The position numbers and the translations under genes were made by a program. DNA of 64,000 nt from positions 1 to 64,000 of the forward strand of contig NZ_ML133511.1 in assembly GCF_003934165.1 (NCBI RefSeq), in the 5' to 3' direction. This DNA comes from Borborobacter arsenicus. GTDB lineage: Bacteria; Pseudomonadota; Alphaproteobacteria; Rhizobiales; Rhizobiaceae. Below are positions 45,615 to 54,019 of this stretch, one piece after another; within the stretch, counting starts at the first letter, position 1, and each line of letters begins with the position of its first letter. The notes under the pieces are model-generated. The model saw only the letters and a list, made by a program, of their open reading frames with translations, searched no databases and was not told the origin of the DNA.

Positions 45615-48600
45615 TCAAGCCAGAACCAAACGGAGACGTGCCGGAATACCCCAGCCCACCGACAGGCTCAGTTGGCTTACGGTAATGTCTATCTCGCCGG
45701 CGGAGACACCGAGGTCCGATTCGATGGCCGCAGCCGTATAAATCCAGCCGGGCTGCGACACGGTTTGGGTACGAATGCTTTCGCCGGAGACGGTGAGGAT
45801 GGTGATGCGATATTGTTCGGTCTCTTCTCCCAGCGGAATGTCTCCGACCTCCCAGCTATCGGCATCGATGCGTCCGCGGCGTATCCAGGAGAGCACCAGA
45901 TCCCCATTTGCCTGACGCACCGCCCTGAGATGCACTGGAGATAGAGGCAGGCTCGCACGGACACCGCCGACCTCAGCCGATGTCACGAAATTTTCGCCGG
46001 AAAAGTCGGACCCTGCCGGCCCTGCCCGCCAATTGAGGGGCAGGCCGATTTCGCTGGCCAGCAGGCCGGCGGGTTGCACGGCATCGTCCAAGACGACGAA
46101 ACTCGCACCGATAGGAGCGCCAGCCGCCATGCCGTCATCCGTCCCCAACTGGCCACGCAACAATCCGCTGAGCCGCCAGACATTCGGCGCAATCTCTTCG
46201 GCCGACTGGAACTGGATCACTTCCCAGTTTCCAACAGCCGATTTTATGGCGGCGACATTGGCCCCATTGAGCAATTGGAGCCGGCTGACACCTTCCACCT
46301 CGCCATCGAACAACTCGACAACGATCGGCCGCAACCAGTCGATACGCCCCGAAAAGCCGGACAAAAGCGGCTCGACCAACCTCCCGACATTCGCAGCCTT
46401 GCCGATCGTACCGCGTTGCACGAAGCCGCTGTCTTCAGGCGACAAGAACAGCGCCTGGCTTCTCCATGGCTTCTGCCAGAGTGCTACCCGGAACCGGGAC
46501 TGCGCAGGCTCATGCGAGATCGACGGCAAATCCAGGAATTGCGCATATGGCCGGCCTGTCACCGGCACCCTTGACGGCACCGCTCCGGTTTGGGACGGCC
46601 GCCATGCGGCAGGCATGGAATGGGCGATCTGCCTGGCGGAAACCCTGCGCACCAGTCCGTCTTCAACCTCGGTGACGAGGAAAAAGACATCGTCGGCCGC
46701 TGCCGGAACATGAATGACAGCACCGGGGACAATCTCGGGATGCAAGGCCTCGACGGAAAAATTGATGCTTTCCCGCTCGGACCAGGTCCGCCGCATCCAG
46801 TCGTCCAGCAGCGCCCTGCCCTGCCCGGCTTCCAGAGCACCGGGAAATGAAATGGTCTGCTGCCTGCTCCCGGCGGCACCATAGCGTCGACTACGGACAG
46901 ATACCGTCTGATACTCGGCAAGCGGGTCACGAAAGGCCAGAATTGCCTCAACCGGTAATTCATGCTCAGGGGCACGCACTTTTTCGATGACGGTATTCTG
47001 GCCATCGGAGACGAGTTCTTCGATTTCGACCGGCGCCGCAGCGTTCGCACCGCACCGCCGGAAGATTAGTTTCTCGGCCTCCTCGTGCACTGCCAGATCG
47101 AACAGATCGACCAGTGGTTCCAGGGCCGAGCGCGCTGAAGACGGATCGCCGATCATGTAACCATGAACCGTTCCCTCGACGCCGGTTATATCGGCCGGCG
47201 GTAGTCCGTGATCCGCCAGTATCTCGTTGATCAGAGCCCCGACGTCCGGAGCTTCAAGCCTGCCGTTCAGCCAATGTCCGCGATGCCAGTTCGCCCCATC
47301 GGCCCACACCTCGCCCCGCAGCGGAAATACCGGGAACGGCCTGGCATCCCATGCCCAGAGGTAGCTGCGGGTGTGATCGACCATCCGGCCGCCATAGAGG
47401 GACGATACGGGATTTTTTGCGTCGTCAAAGCCCAGGCTTGCCGGGTCCCACACCAGCGCATGAGCCTCCAGCAACCTGTGCTGGGCGATGTCAGAACGCC
47501 CGCCATTCGAGAAATATGGAATGGCGTTTTCTGCCGACTTCGGGTCCGGAAAGACGTTTGGCTGGTTTGGCCCCTTGTCAACTGCCAGGCAGCCCAGCTC
47601 GGTAAACCAGATCGGCTTTGAACGCGGCACCCAGCCCGTCGGCTGGGCCGTTTCCACACCGCCAATCCGATTGAAATGCTCATTTCCCCACCAGCCGGCC
47701 AGGTCCTTGTACCGAAACACCCACGGCTTGCCATAAGCGCCGTCCGTAATGGGAGCACGCAAGCGTTGGACTCGGGCCTGCTCGCTCGGATAGTACCAGT
47801 CCTGGCCCTCGCCACCCGTGACGGCCGCACGCAATCCGTTTAGGTCGTACGGCCCGGCAAACCCGTCCGGGTTCGGATTGGCGTGATCGCTATCGCGCCA
47901 ATCCGATAGCGGCATATAGTTGTCGATACCGACAGCATTGACTGCAGCATGACTCCAGAGAGCATCAAGGTGGAAATAGACGTTTCCGCTGCCATCCGCC
48001 GGATGGTGGCCGAAATATTCGCTCCAGTCCGCGCCATAGGTGATAGCTGTCTGCGGCCCGAGGATAGACCGCACATCGGTTGCCAGGTCACACAATGCCT
48101 CGACGAACGGAAATGCGTCGTTCTGGTCACGTAAGGTGCTCAGTCCACGCAGTTCCGATCCAAGCAGAAATGCATCGACGCCGCCTGCTGCGACGGCCAG
48201 GTTGGCAAAATGCAGAATTAACCGCCGGTAACCCCAGTCATTGGCATCGCCGTGAAAGGAGACAGTATCCGACGATACCGTAAAATCCTCGGGAAGCACC
48301 GTCCCGCAGAAGCTCGCGACCTGCGAGCGTGCGGCAATGGTCCGGTCGACGGTTCCGGGTTTCAGTGGCGCCGGATAGCACGTAATGCGCCCGCGCCATG
48401 GATATGCCGATTGTTGCGCTTTGCCGTATGGATCGGGCAACCCGTTATCGGCCGTGATATCCATCATGATGAACGGATAGAGGGTGACTTTCAGGCCGCG
48501 TGCCTTGATCTCGCGGATTGCCGCAATCACGCTGCGGTCGGAGGGCGTGCCACCATAGGCCGCCCCGCCGCCATAGGACGACACCAGCATCGCCCCATTT

Positions 48601-49514
48601 CGATCCACGCCGGAGGCCGACCACGCTTCGGACAGTCCCTGCGACGAACGCGTGCTTACACCGGGTCTGATCTTGCAAGCGCCTGCGCGCAGATCGTCCC
48701 CGAACCAGGTTACGACGAGGCCGATATGCTTCAGCTTCGGGCAAAGCATCTGAATTTCGTCGAGCGATGCAGCGAGATCGGTCGCTGCGTGGAACATATG
48801 CCGGTTTTCGGCCTGCGTCTCGCCGGGCCGCTTTTCCTGCGTTACCAGCGATGGCGACAGGCCATATTCTGTTGCCCCCGGTATGAGGCAGGCGGCATGA
48901 ACCTGATCCACCAGTGTTCCGACCGGGCGCAACACTTCGAACTGAAGTTGCGGCAAGCGATTGCCATATTCAGCGAGCGGAAGGTGGTCGAACACCACAT
49001 AGGCAAGACCACGATAGGCTGGAGCATTCCCCTGCCCCTGCTTGGCCTCTATGAGGGGGTCGACAGGCTGATCCGCCGTGCCGCGATAGACCCTGACTTC
49101 CACACCATTGCGGTCAATCTCGCGTCCGTCCGCCCAGATTCTGCGAATGCCCGCGATCTCGCCTTCGCAAATGGCAAAGGCCGCATTGGCGAAATAGGCG
49201 TATTCGGTAAGGCGCGGGCCACCCTTGGCACCTTGACGCTTGGTCGTGCGCGTCTCTTCGAACTGCGTCGCCCAGATCAGAGTCCCGCCGACCCGTATTG
49301 TGCCATAAACCCGCGGGATCGGCGCCCCTTCCTCGGCGGTGAAAGGCCGTGCGCCGGAAAGTCTGGGACCCTCGATGCGTCGCGTGGCATTGATCAGCGA
49401 ACTGTCGATGGCGTAGCCGGCAAGCGCACCGGCAGCCGAGCCGATCGCGCTGCCGACAGGCCCGAGCACGCCGCCGAGAAAGGCCCCGGCCGCTTGCAGC
49501 AGAATGGTTGCCAT
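45615..49514 (-). CDS. GTA gp15, megatron baseplate protein
   Basis: This is the largest GTA protein, 1299 residues, close to the RcGTA gp15 length. It forms the tail-tip multidomain protein. The N-terminus has a Gly/Ala-rich hydrophobic stretch (FLGGVLGPVGSAIGSAAGAL). The middle holds a TIM-barrel glycoside-hydrolase-like domain (about residues 420-730, with WSEYFGHHPADGS and NAVGIDNYMPLSDW). The C-terminal half holds tail-tip domains. It may bind or open host surface polysaccharide. It follows gp14 by 20 bases. Confidence 0.93.
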   Translation of the reverse strand: MATILLQAAGAFLGGVLGPVGSAIGSAAGALAGYAIDSSLINATRRIEGPRLSGARPFTAEEGAPIPRVYGTIRVGGTLIWATQFEETRTTKRQGAKGGPRLTEYAYFANAAFAICEGEIAGIRRIWADGREIDRNGVEVRVYRGTADQPVDPLIEAKQGQGNAPAYRGLAYVVFDHLPLAEYGNRLPQLQFEVLRPVGTLVDQVHAACLIPGATEYGLSPSLVTQEKRPGETQAENRHMFHAATDLAASLDEIQMLCPKLKHIGLVVTWFGDDLRAGACKIRPGVSTRSSQGLSEAWSASGVDRNGAMLVSSYGGGAAYGGTPSDRSVIAAIREIKARGLKVTLYPFIMMDITADNGLPDPYGKAQQSAYPWRGRITCYPAPLKPGTVDRTIAARSQVASFCGTVLPEDFTVSSDTVSFHGDANDWGYRRLILHFANLAVAAGGVDAFLLGSELRGLSTLRDQNDAFPFVEALCDLATDVRSILGPQTAITYGADWSEYFGHHPADGSGNVYFHLDALWSHAAVNAVGIDNYMPLSDWRDSDHANPNPDGFAGPYDLNGLRAAVTGGEGQDWYYPSEQARVQRLRAPITDGAYGKPWVFRYKDLAGWWGNEHFNRIGGVETAQPTGWVPRSKPIWFTELGCLAVDKGPNQPNVFPDPKSAENAIPYFSNGGRSDIAQHRLLEAHALVWDPASLGFDDAKNPVSSLYGGRMVDHTRSYLWAWDARPFPVFPLRGEVWADGANWHRGHWLNGRLEAPDVGALINEILADHGLPPADITGVEGTVHGYMIGDPSSARSALEPLVDLFDLAVHEEAEKLIFRRCGANAAAPVEIEELVSDGQNTVIEKVRAPEHELPVEAILAFRDPLAEYQTVSVRSRRYGAAGSRQQTISFPGALEAGQGRALLDDWMRRTWSERESINFSVEALHPEIVPGAVIHVPAAADDVFFLVTEVEDGLVRRVSARQIAHSMPAAWRPSQTGAVPSRVPVTGRPYAQFLDLPSISHEPAQSRFRVALWQKPWRSQALFLSPEDSGFVQRGTIGKAANVGRLVEPLLSGFSGRIDWLRPIVVELFDGEVEGVSRLQLLNGANVAAIKSAVGNWEVIQFQSAEEIAPNVWRLSGLLRGQLGTDDGMAAGAPIGASFVVLDDAVQPAGLLASEIGLPLNWRAGPAGSDFSGENFVTSAEVGGVRASLPLSPVHLRAVRQANGDLVLSWIRRGRIDADSWEVGDIPLGEETEQYRITILTVSGESIRTQTVSQPGWIYTAAAIESDLGVSAGEIDITVSQLSLSVGWGIPARLRLVLA

Positions 49515-49534
49515 ATAGGCCTCCGGAAATCAGG

Positions 49535-49975
49535 TCATATTTTGGGAAATGCGAAGACCGCCGCGATGCGCTTGCGCCATTGCGGCACCAGCGCTGAAAC
49601 CACCACCGACTGTCCCTGATAGGCGTGGATGAAGCGCTCCTTCGCCACCATTATGCCGGCATGCTTTGCCGGCAGATGCGCTCGCCAGCGAAACAGGACG
49701 AGGTCCCCGTCCGACATGCCGCCCATTGCCTTTTCAGCGCAATGGCGTCTGGCAGCATCAAGAAGCAGATCCTTGCCTCCGGCCTCGGCCCAGTCCGCCG
49801 CATAAGGGCCAGGAAGTTCCGGCTTCTCGCCGTAAACGCCCCGCCAGACCCCGAGCACCAGCCCAAGGCAGTCGCAGCCCACACCCTTGCGCGATCCCTG
49901 ATGCCGGTAGGGCGTGCCTTGCCAGGTCAGCGCCTCGGCGACGATACGCAACGCAATCGCGTGGTCACCGCTCAT
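49535..49975 (-). CDS. GTA gp14, NlpC/P60-family cell-wall peptidase
   Basis: This 146-residue protein has an NlpC/P60 fold. The nucleophile cysteine is in GVGCDCLGLVLGVW, the histidine is in KHAGIMVAKERFIH, and the opening RIVAEALTWQGTPYRHQG is typical. In RcGTA this enzyme cuts the recipient peptidoglycan. It overlaps gp13 by ATGA and precedes gp15. Confidence 0.9.
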   Translation of the reverse strand: MSGDHAIALRIVAEALTWQGTPYRHQGSRKGVGCDCLGLVLGVWRGVYGEKPELPGPYAADWAEAGGKDLLLDAARRHCAEKAMGGMSDGDLVLFRWRAHLPAKHAGIMVAKERFIHAYQGQSVVVSALVPQWRKRIAAVFAFPKI

Positions 49976-50862
49976 GGCACGATCGGGCTCCCGTCAAACT
50001 GCCCGCCATCAACGACATAACCATAGGCGGCATCGTTGCCCGGCAGGTGCGGAAACCCTTGGAAATTCACGCTGTTGGAGAATTTGCCCTTGCAGGTGGC
50101 AAAATTCTTGTCGCACCCGGCGTGGACAACGAATGCATCACCGATCTCGACTGGCGGCCCGCCCATAGGCCGCAGCGCTATTGCCATCCCCTCCACATGC
50201 CGGCCATGATCCACGATCTGCTCGCTGCGCCCAGCACGTGCGCCTGTCGACCAGCTTAGCGTGCCATGCGAAAACCATCCGGGTTGAAATGCCTCCAGCC
50301 CTGCAACAAGGAATGTATCGCCGTCTTCTTTAGCCGTCACATGGCCGTTGCCACGAAAACCGGGCAGATCGAGGACGAAACGGCAGCGCGCATCGCCGAG
50401 TTCGGCATCGCAGGTGCGGCTCACATAGCGTCCATTGGGCTGGTCGAGCGTGTGCATGAGGCTCTCGAGCTCGGCCACGAAACGCTGATCGCTTCGTTTT
50501 ATCTTGCCGATCGTGGCCGTCCGCAGCACCGCAAAATCTTCCGGCTGGCACCAGTTGACCAAAATCGTTTCGATCTTCGCTCCGTCGTAAAGGCCGGCGG
50601 CAATGTCCTCTTCGCTTATATCGGCCGACGAAAGCGCGCCTTCTATATCGACGGTATCGACCGCAAGCCCCAGCGTGCCTCTGGCCTCGCTGGCGCTGAA
50701 TCCGCTCTCCGGCTTGAAGGCCATGCCATCGACGCTCAGCGGACGGTCATGGTCGGTATAGCCCGCCGCACTGCCGTCCTTCCTCGTCAGCCGCCAGCAA
50801 TGGCAAACCGTTGTCACTTCGCCGGCCAGATGGTCGACCAATTGTTGCTTGTATGCGCTCAA
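49972..50862 (-). CDS. GTA gp13, tail hub protein (DUF2163)
   Basis: This 296-residue protein is the baseplate hub. An N-terminal DUF2163 domain is followed by a cysteine-rich C-terminal part with paired cysteines (CDAELGDARC and CDKNFATC), then NSVNFQGFPHLPG. Related tail-tip proteins use such cysteines to bind an iron-sulfur cluster. It overlaps gp12 and gp14 by four bases each. Length matches the family. Confidence 0.92.
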   Translation of the reverse strand: MSAYKQQLVDHLAGEVTTVCHCWRLTRKDGSAAGYTDHDRPLSVDGMAFKPESGFSASEARGTLGLAVDTVDIEGALSSADISEEDIAAGLYDGAKIETILVNWCQPEDFAVLRTATIGKIKRSDQRFVAELESLMHTLDQPNGRYVSRTCDAELGDARCRFVLDLPGFRGNGHVTAKEDGDTFLVAGLEAFQPGWFSHGTLSWSTGARAGRSEQIVDHGRHVEGMAIALRPMGGPPVEIGDAFVVHAGCDKNFATCKGKFSNSVNFQGFPHLPGNDAAYGYVVDGGQFDGSPIVP

Positions 50863-51503
50863 AGCTGCACCTCGATCAGCGGTATGGTGGGGATCTGACC
50901 GGCCTTGAACGCCGTCAGGCTAACCGACATGCGATCAGTGTCGAAGCGCACCGGCACATCGAATTCGTAGCCTGCTGTTATCGCGGCGCCCGGCGACGGG
51001 GCGATCTGAAAAACCACTTCGCCGGTTTGCTCGTCGAAATGGAAATCGACCGATGTGGACAGCGGAATGGCATTTACCGCCACCGTCAATGCCGCTGTGT
51101 CGGGCCTTGAGATATTGCGCAGATAGACGTCCTCGCCCTCGCCATAAGCCTTGACCAGCTTGAAGCGTACCGCCGTCCCGTCGCCGGTCCCGATTTTCTG
51201 ATCGAGAAAGGATAGCGTTTCGTCCGGCCGGCAGGACTTCATGTCGAACGGGTCGCGAAAACGGAAGGCGTGCAGCGAGCCGCGCCGCGCCTCGAAGAAG
51301 GCAAGCACGACGTGAAGATCGCGCAGCGAGCGCACACCCGTCCCGGCATCGTAGTGATGGCGCGACTGCGAGAACCGCGCATTGCGCTTTTCGCGGCCCG
51401 ACGTCAGCGTGATGATCTCGTTGCGCCGTTCGGGACCGCCCGTTGCTCCAAATGAGACAGCCAGCGGAAACCGCACGTCATGAAAACTAGCAAGCTCTGA
51501 CAC
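50859..51503 (-). CDS. GTA gp12, distal tail protein (DUF2460)
   Basis: This 214-residue protein forms the distal tail ring. It has the DUF2460 opening FHDVRFPLAVSFGATGGPER and the block RNARFSQSRHHYDAGTGVRS. It overlaps gp13 by four bases and follows gp11 by 10 bases. Confidence 0.93.
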   Translation of the reverse strand: MSELASFHDVRFPLAVSFGATGGPERRNEIITLTSGREKRNARFSQSRHHYDAGTGVRSLRDLHVVLAFFEARRGSLHAFRFRDPFDMKSCRPDETLSFLDQKIGTGDGTAVRFKLVKAYGEGEDVYLRNISRPDTAALTVAVNAIPLSTSVDFHFDEQTGEVVFQIAPSPGAAITAGYEFDVPVRFDTDRMSVSLTAFKAGQIPTIPLIEVQL

Positions 51504-51513
51504 GGAAGCCCCC

Positions 51514-52098
51514 TCAAAATGTCCTGCTGCCGCGCGAAACCGCGCGTGCCAGCATGCCGGTAATCTGTGCTTCGGATCTGCGGAAGGATTGCGCGTCCTG
51601 CGTGGTCACGTTGAAGACCACATTCACCGGCGCCCCGCCTGTTCCGGTTGCGGCGACGCCCAGCCTGCCATCGGCGGAGCGCTGCAGAGGGAGGATCGCT
51701 TCGGCGCCTGCTTCGCCGGCAAGACCTATGTTTCTTCCCAACGGAAAGTAGCTCGGGCTCGATATCACCCCACCACTGGCGAAAGGCACGACATTCGCGT
51801 TACGGACGGCCCCGCCTTTGGCAAAGGGCATCACTCCGGAAATACCGCCAAGCAATGCGGAAAACTGCGCACCTGCCAGCGTCTGCAGGGGCTTCAGCCC
51901 CTGTTCCAGCGCCAGACCTGCGAGGTTCAGCCCAACCCGCCGCAAAACATCATCGAGTTCCCTGCCATGGACGGCCGCACTCTTCAGCGCGCCGGTCAGT
52001 TGCACGCCGAACCGGTCGGACATTTTCTGCAGTCCTTCCAGTGCGCTCTGGAACGGTGCCGTGTCTGCGGTAATCGATACGGTGACATCTTCGGCCAT
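51514..52098 (-). CDS. GTA gp11, tail tape-measure protein
   Basis: This 194-residue protein sets tail length and may thread through the tail tube. It has a Gly/Ala/Val-rich C-terminal part (GGAVRNANVVPFASGGVI, then GLAGEAGAEAILPL, the usual tape-measure repeats). It is much shorter than phage tape-measure proteins, in line with the short tail of RcGTA. The ATG at 52098 has gggaga upstream; an in-frame start at 52110 is also possible. Confidence 0.88.
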   Translation of the reverse strand: MAEDVTVSITADTAPFQSALEGLQKMSDRFGVQLTGALKSAAVHGRELDDVLRRVGLNLAGLALEQGLKPLQTLAGAQFSALLGGISGVMPFAKGGAVRNANVVPFASGGVISSPSYFPLGRNIGLAGEAGAEAILPLQRSADGRLGVAATGTGGAPVNVVFNVTTQDAQSFRRSEAQITGMLARAVSRGSRTF

Positions 52099-52109
52099 CG
52101 TTTCTCCCA

Positions 52110-52307
52110 TCAGTCAGGAAAGATGCGCATCAGTGCGCTCAACTCGGCGCGGCGAGGTGCTTGTCCGCCGTCACGCGGCAATACGCTCAGCGCTCGCTCC
52201 AATTCGCGCGGCGTCATTGCCCAGAATGCGGCCGGTGAAAGCCGCAGCAGACCGAATCCCATGGCCATCGCCTCATCCCAGGGAAACGCGTTTCGCTGGC
52301 CTGCCAC
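52110..52307 (-). CDS. GTA gp10.1, tail-assembly chaperone (rcc01693-like)
   Basis: This 65-residue protein contains FPWDEAMAMGFGLLRLSPAA, PAAFWAMTPREL and DGGQAPRRAELSALMRIFPD, the pattern of small GTA gp10.1 chaperones. The only start is a GTG at 52307, five bases after the gp10 stop, without a clear Shine-Dalgarno. Its frame is -1 relative to gp10 and is open through the junction. A slippery heptamer sits directly before the gp10 stop, so it may be made as a gp10-gp10.1 fusion by frameshifting rather than by reinitiation. Confidence 0.85.
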   Translation of the reverse strand: MAGQRNAFPWDEAMAMGFGLLRLSPAAFWAMTPRELERALSVLPRDGGQAPRRAELSALMRIFPD

Positions 52308-52312
52308 GGCGT

Positions 52313-52651
52313 CTAAGGGTTTTCCGGGCCTTGCTCCCTTGCGGCGCCGAAGGTCGCAGCCTGCAGTTCCGAAACGATTGCGGCGAACCCCGCCGCGCCG
52401 TTCGGCGTGTGCATCTGGCCGACTTCCTCGTCGCTGATGTCTTGGCCGGCCCCTCGCAATCCGGCGCCCACGATGCGCATCATGTCGAGGGCCGACAGCC
52501 GTCCGCGCGAAAACCGCTCGACCAGCGCACCCAGATCGTCGGCGGCGTAAGTGGCTTCCAATTCAGCCAAGGCCCCCAGCGTCAGGCACAACCGCACCGT
52601 CTGGCCGTCGAGTTCGGCGGCGATTTCGCCGCGATGCCGATTTGCGGTCAT
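52313..52651 (-). CDS. GTA gp10, tail-assembly chaperone
   Basis: This 112-residue protein has the GTA gp10 pattern: an opening beta element (RHRGEIAAELDGQTVRLCLT), then ALAELEATYAADDLGALVER and LSALDMMRIVGAGLRG. It probably coats the tape measure before tail polymerisation. It overlaps gp9 by ATGA, and gp10.1 follows in the -1 frame. Confidence 0.92.
   Translation of the reverse strand: MTANRHRGEIAAELDGQTVRLCLTLGALAELEATYAADDLGALVERFSRGRLSALDMMRIVGAGLRGAGQDISDEEVGQMHTPNGAAGFAAIVSELQAATFGAAREQGPENP
52316..52339 (-). promoter_or_regulatory. Candidate -1 ribosomal frameshift signal, gp10/gp10.1
   Basis: On the minus strand the last gp10 codons are GAA AAC CCT TAG. The heptamer A AAC CCT (52316-52322) has the X XXY YYZ form, directly before the stop. 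AGGGAG (52334-52339) lies 11 bases upstream, similar to the stimulatory Shine-Dalgarno-like element of E. coli dnaX. A shift to the -1 frame reads TTA GAC GCC GTG and enters gp10.1 with no stop. Confidence 0.6.
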
Positions 52652-53064
52652 AGCATCACCGTGAAGCTTATCGGCCCGGCGGATTCCAGCGCCATCTCGA
52701 ATGTCACCTCGCCGTCATGGCTGCCCGAATATTCGAGCGCCGTGATCTGGAAAGCGCCTTCGACCGTGCCGAAATCCGGAACGATCAATTGCCAGTCGGC
52801 GATCGTGCCTGCAAAGAACCGAGTGCGGATTTCCGCATCGGATGACGCATCCTTGAAAATGCCCGATCCGTTGATCGAAGCACGCTGCACGCCGCTGCCG
52901 GCAAGCAATTCGCGCCACCTTCCGGCGGAATCGGCATCGGTCACGTCCACCGTCTCGCTGTTGAAGGCAATCCGTTTCGAACGCATTCCCGCTGCCGTGA
53001 CGAAGCTGCCGGCACCACTGGTGTCGAGCTTCAAGAGCAGGTCCTTGCCCTTTTGTGCGACCAT
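52648..53064 (-). CDS. GTA gp9, major tail tube protein
   Basis: This 138-residue protein is of the TP901-1 type major tail protein family and polymerises to the tail tube. Recognisable parts are KGKDLLLKLDTSGAGSFVTA and the VDVTDADSAGRWRELLAG block, both typical. It overlaps gp10 by four bases. A gap of 43 bases separates it from gp8, with a ggaggc ribosome binding site. Confidence 0.93.
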   Translation of the reverse strand: MVAQKGKDLLLKLDTSGAGSFVTAAGMRSKRIAFNSETVDVTDADSAGRWRELLAGSGVQRASINGSGIFKDASSDAEIRTRFFAGTIADWQLIVPDFGTVEGAFQITALEYSGSHDGEVTFEMALESAGPISFTVML

Positions 53065-53107
53065 ATCGGCCTCCTGATTTTGCGAATGTCTTGGAATTGG
53101 CCAGCCG

Positions 53108-53518
53108 TCAGGCAGCAGGCTCGGTCACGGCACGAAAGCGCAGCAGCCCATGATGGACCAAGAGGTTCTCGTCATATCTGCATTCGGCAAATTCGAGCCG
53201 CAGATTCACCAGATGATGCCCGTCAAGCGCAAGCCCGCTGTCATGCAGGCAAGTCTTGCAGGCTTCCATGATGTCGAGCGCTTCCTTCTTGCCCTTGCTT
53301 CTCGACCAGATGTGCAACGTGAAAAGCTGCTCAGTGCCGCTTTCGGTTCCCGTGCTCCAGTCGTAAAGGCTGGTCCGCCCGAAGGTGATGTAGGGGAAGG
53401 TCGCCTTCGGCGGCACCTGGTCGAAGATCTTTTCGCCGCCAAGCAGCGCAGTAAGCACGCCATCCTGCTTGAGGGCCGTGAAAATGGCTCTCTGCAACTC
53501 AACGGCCGGCGCGTTCAT
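53108..53518 (-). CDS. GTA gp8, tail terminator (DUF3168)
   Basis: This 136-residue protein caps the tail tube. The DUF3168 opening AVELQRAIFTALKQDG is followed by FDQVPPKATFPYITFGRT and EQLFTLHIWSRSKGKKEALD. The ATG at 53518 is chosen; the frame runs on upstream. It overlaps the extra small gene upstream by 20 bases. Confidence 0.9.
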   Translation of the reverse strand: MNAPAVELQRAIFTALKQDGVLTALLGGEKIFDQVPPKATFPYITFGRTSLYDWSTGTESGTEQLFTLHIWSRSKGKKEALDIMEACKTCLHDSGLALDGHHLVNLRLEFAECRYDENLLVHHGLLRFRAVTEPAA

Positions 53519-53687
53519 CGCTCTGCTCCCTGGCGCTTTTGTCCTTCTCGGCGCGAGCGTCCCGACCCGATCCCGGCATCGGGGCTCCCTTACGGTAATC
53601 GCGTTCGATGTCTTCCGCCAGATCATGCGCCTTCCAGCGCAGAGCGCGGATCAGCCCGTCAGCGGTCATCGTCATGGCCATCTTCAT
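53499..53687 (-). CDS. Extra small GTA-cluster gene between gp7 and gp8
   Basis: This 62-residue protein is not part of the canonical RcGTA set that I know. It opens MKMAMTMTADGLIRALRWKA, followed by HDLAEDIERDYRKG, an amphipathic helix, and then a short charged tail. The ATG overlaps the gp7 stop (ATGA), and its end overlaps gp8 by 20 bases, so it is in the operon. The overlaps and a ggag-type site support translation. Function is unknown. Confidence 0.65.
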   Translation of the reverse strand: MKMAMTMTADGLIRALRWKAHDLAEDIERDYRKGAPMPGSGRDARAEKDKSAREQSDERAGR

Positions 53688-54019
53688 GCTCCGGTCTCCC
53701 TTACCCGGCACATGAGGTATCGCCCGGAATCGTCCGGATCATGCACCGTGATGATCTCGAAAACCCGATCCTGTCTGCGCAAACGCATCCCGCTCTCGAC
53801 GCCGCTGCGATGCCGGATGGTGATGCGGTGCGTCGTGGTCTCCAATGGCTGGCCTGCACCGAACACGCTGGTGGCCGATACCGGCTCGATCATGCCGAAA
53901 ACGGTGGCGATCTCGGTCCATGTTTCCTGGTAGCCGCCGATTTCGTCAGCCACCGGCACGCAGGCTTCCAGCGACAGTTCGTTGCGCAACCGGCCCGGAT
54001 CGATGAACAGCGCCCGCAT
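53684..54019 (-). CDS. GTA gp7, head-tail stopper (head closure protein)
   Basis: This 111-residue protein is of the phage head-closure family that forms the stopper ring below the connector. Typical parts are GRLRNELSLEA, GGYQETWTEIATVFG, VSATSVFGAGQPLETTTHRI and FEIITVHDPDDSGRYL. It starts with an ATG inside the gp6 stop (TGATG). Length matches the family. Confidence 0.9.
   Translation of the reverse strand: MRALFIDPGRLRNELSLEACVPVADEIGGYQETWTEIATVFGMIEPVSATSVFGAGQPLETTTHRITIRHRSGVESGMRLRRQDRVFEIITVHDPDDSGRYLMCRVRETGA

Noticed and set aside
53065-53107. Possible prophage integration signal near the GTA genes
   Set aside because: No integrase, tRNA or direct repeat flanks the cluster, and gene content is that of a GTA rather than a prophage.
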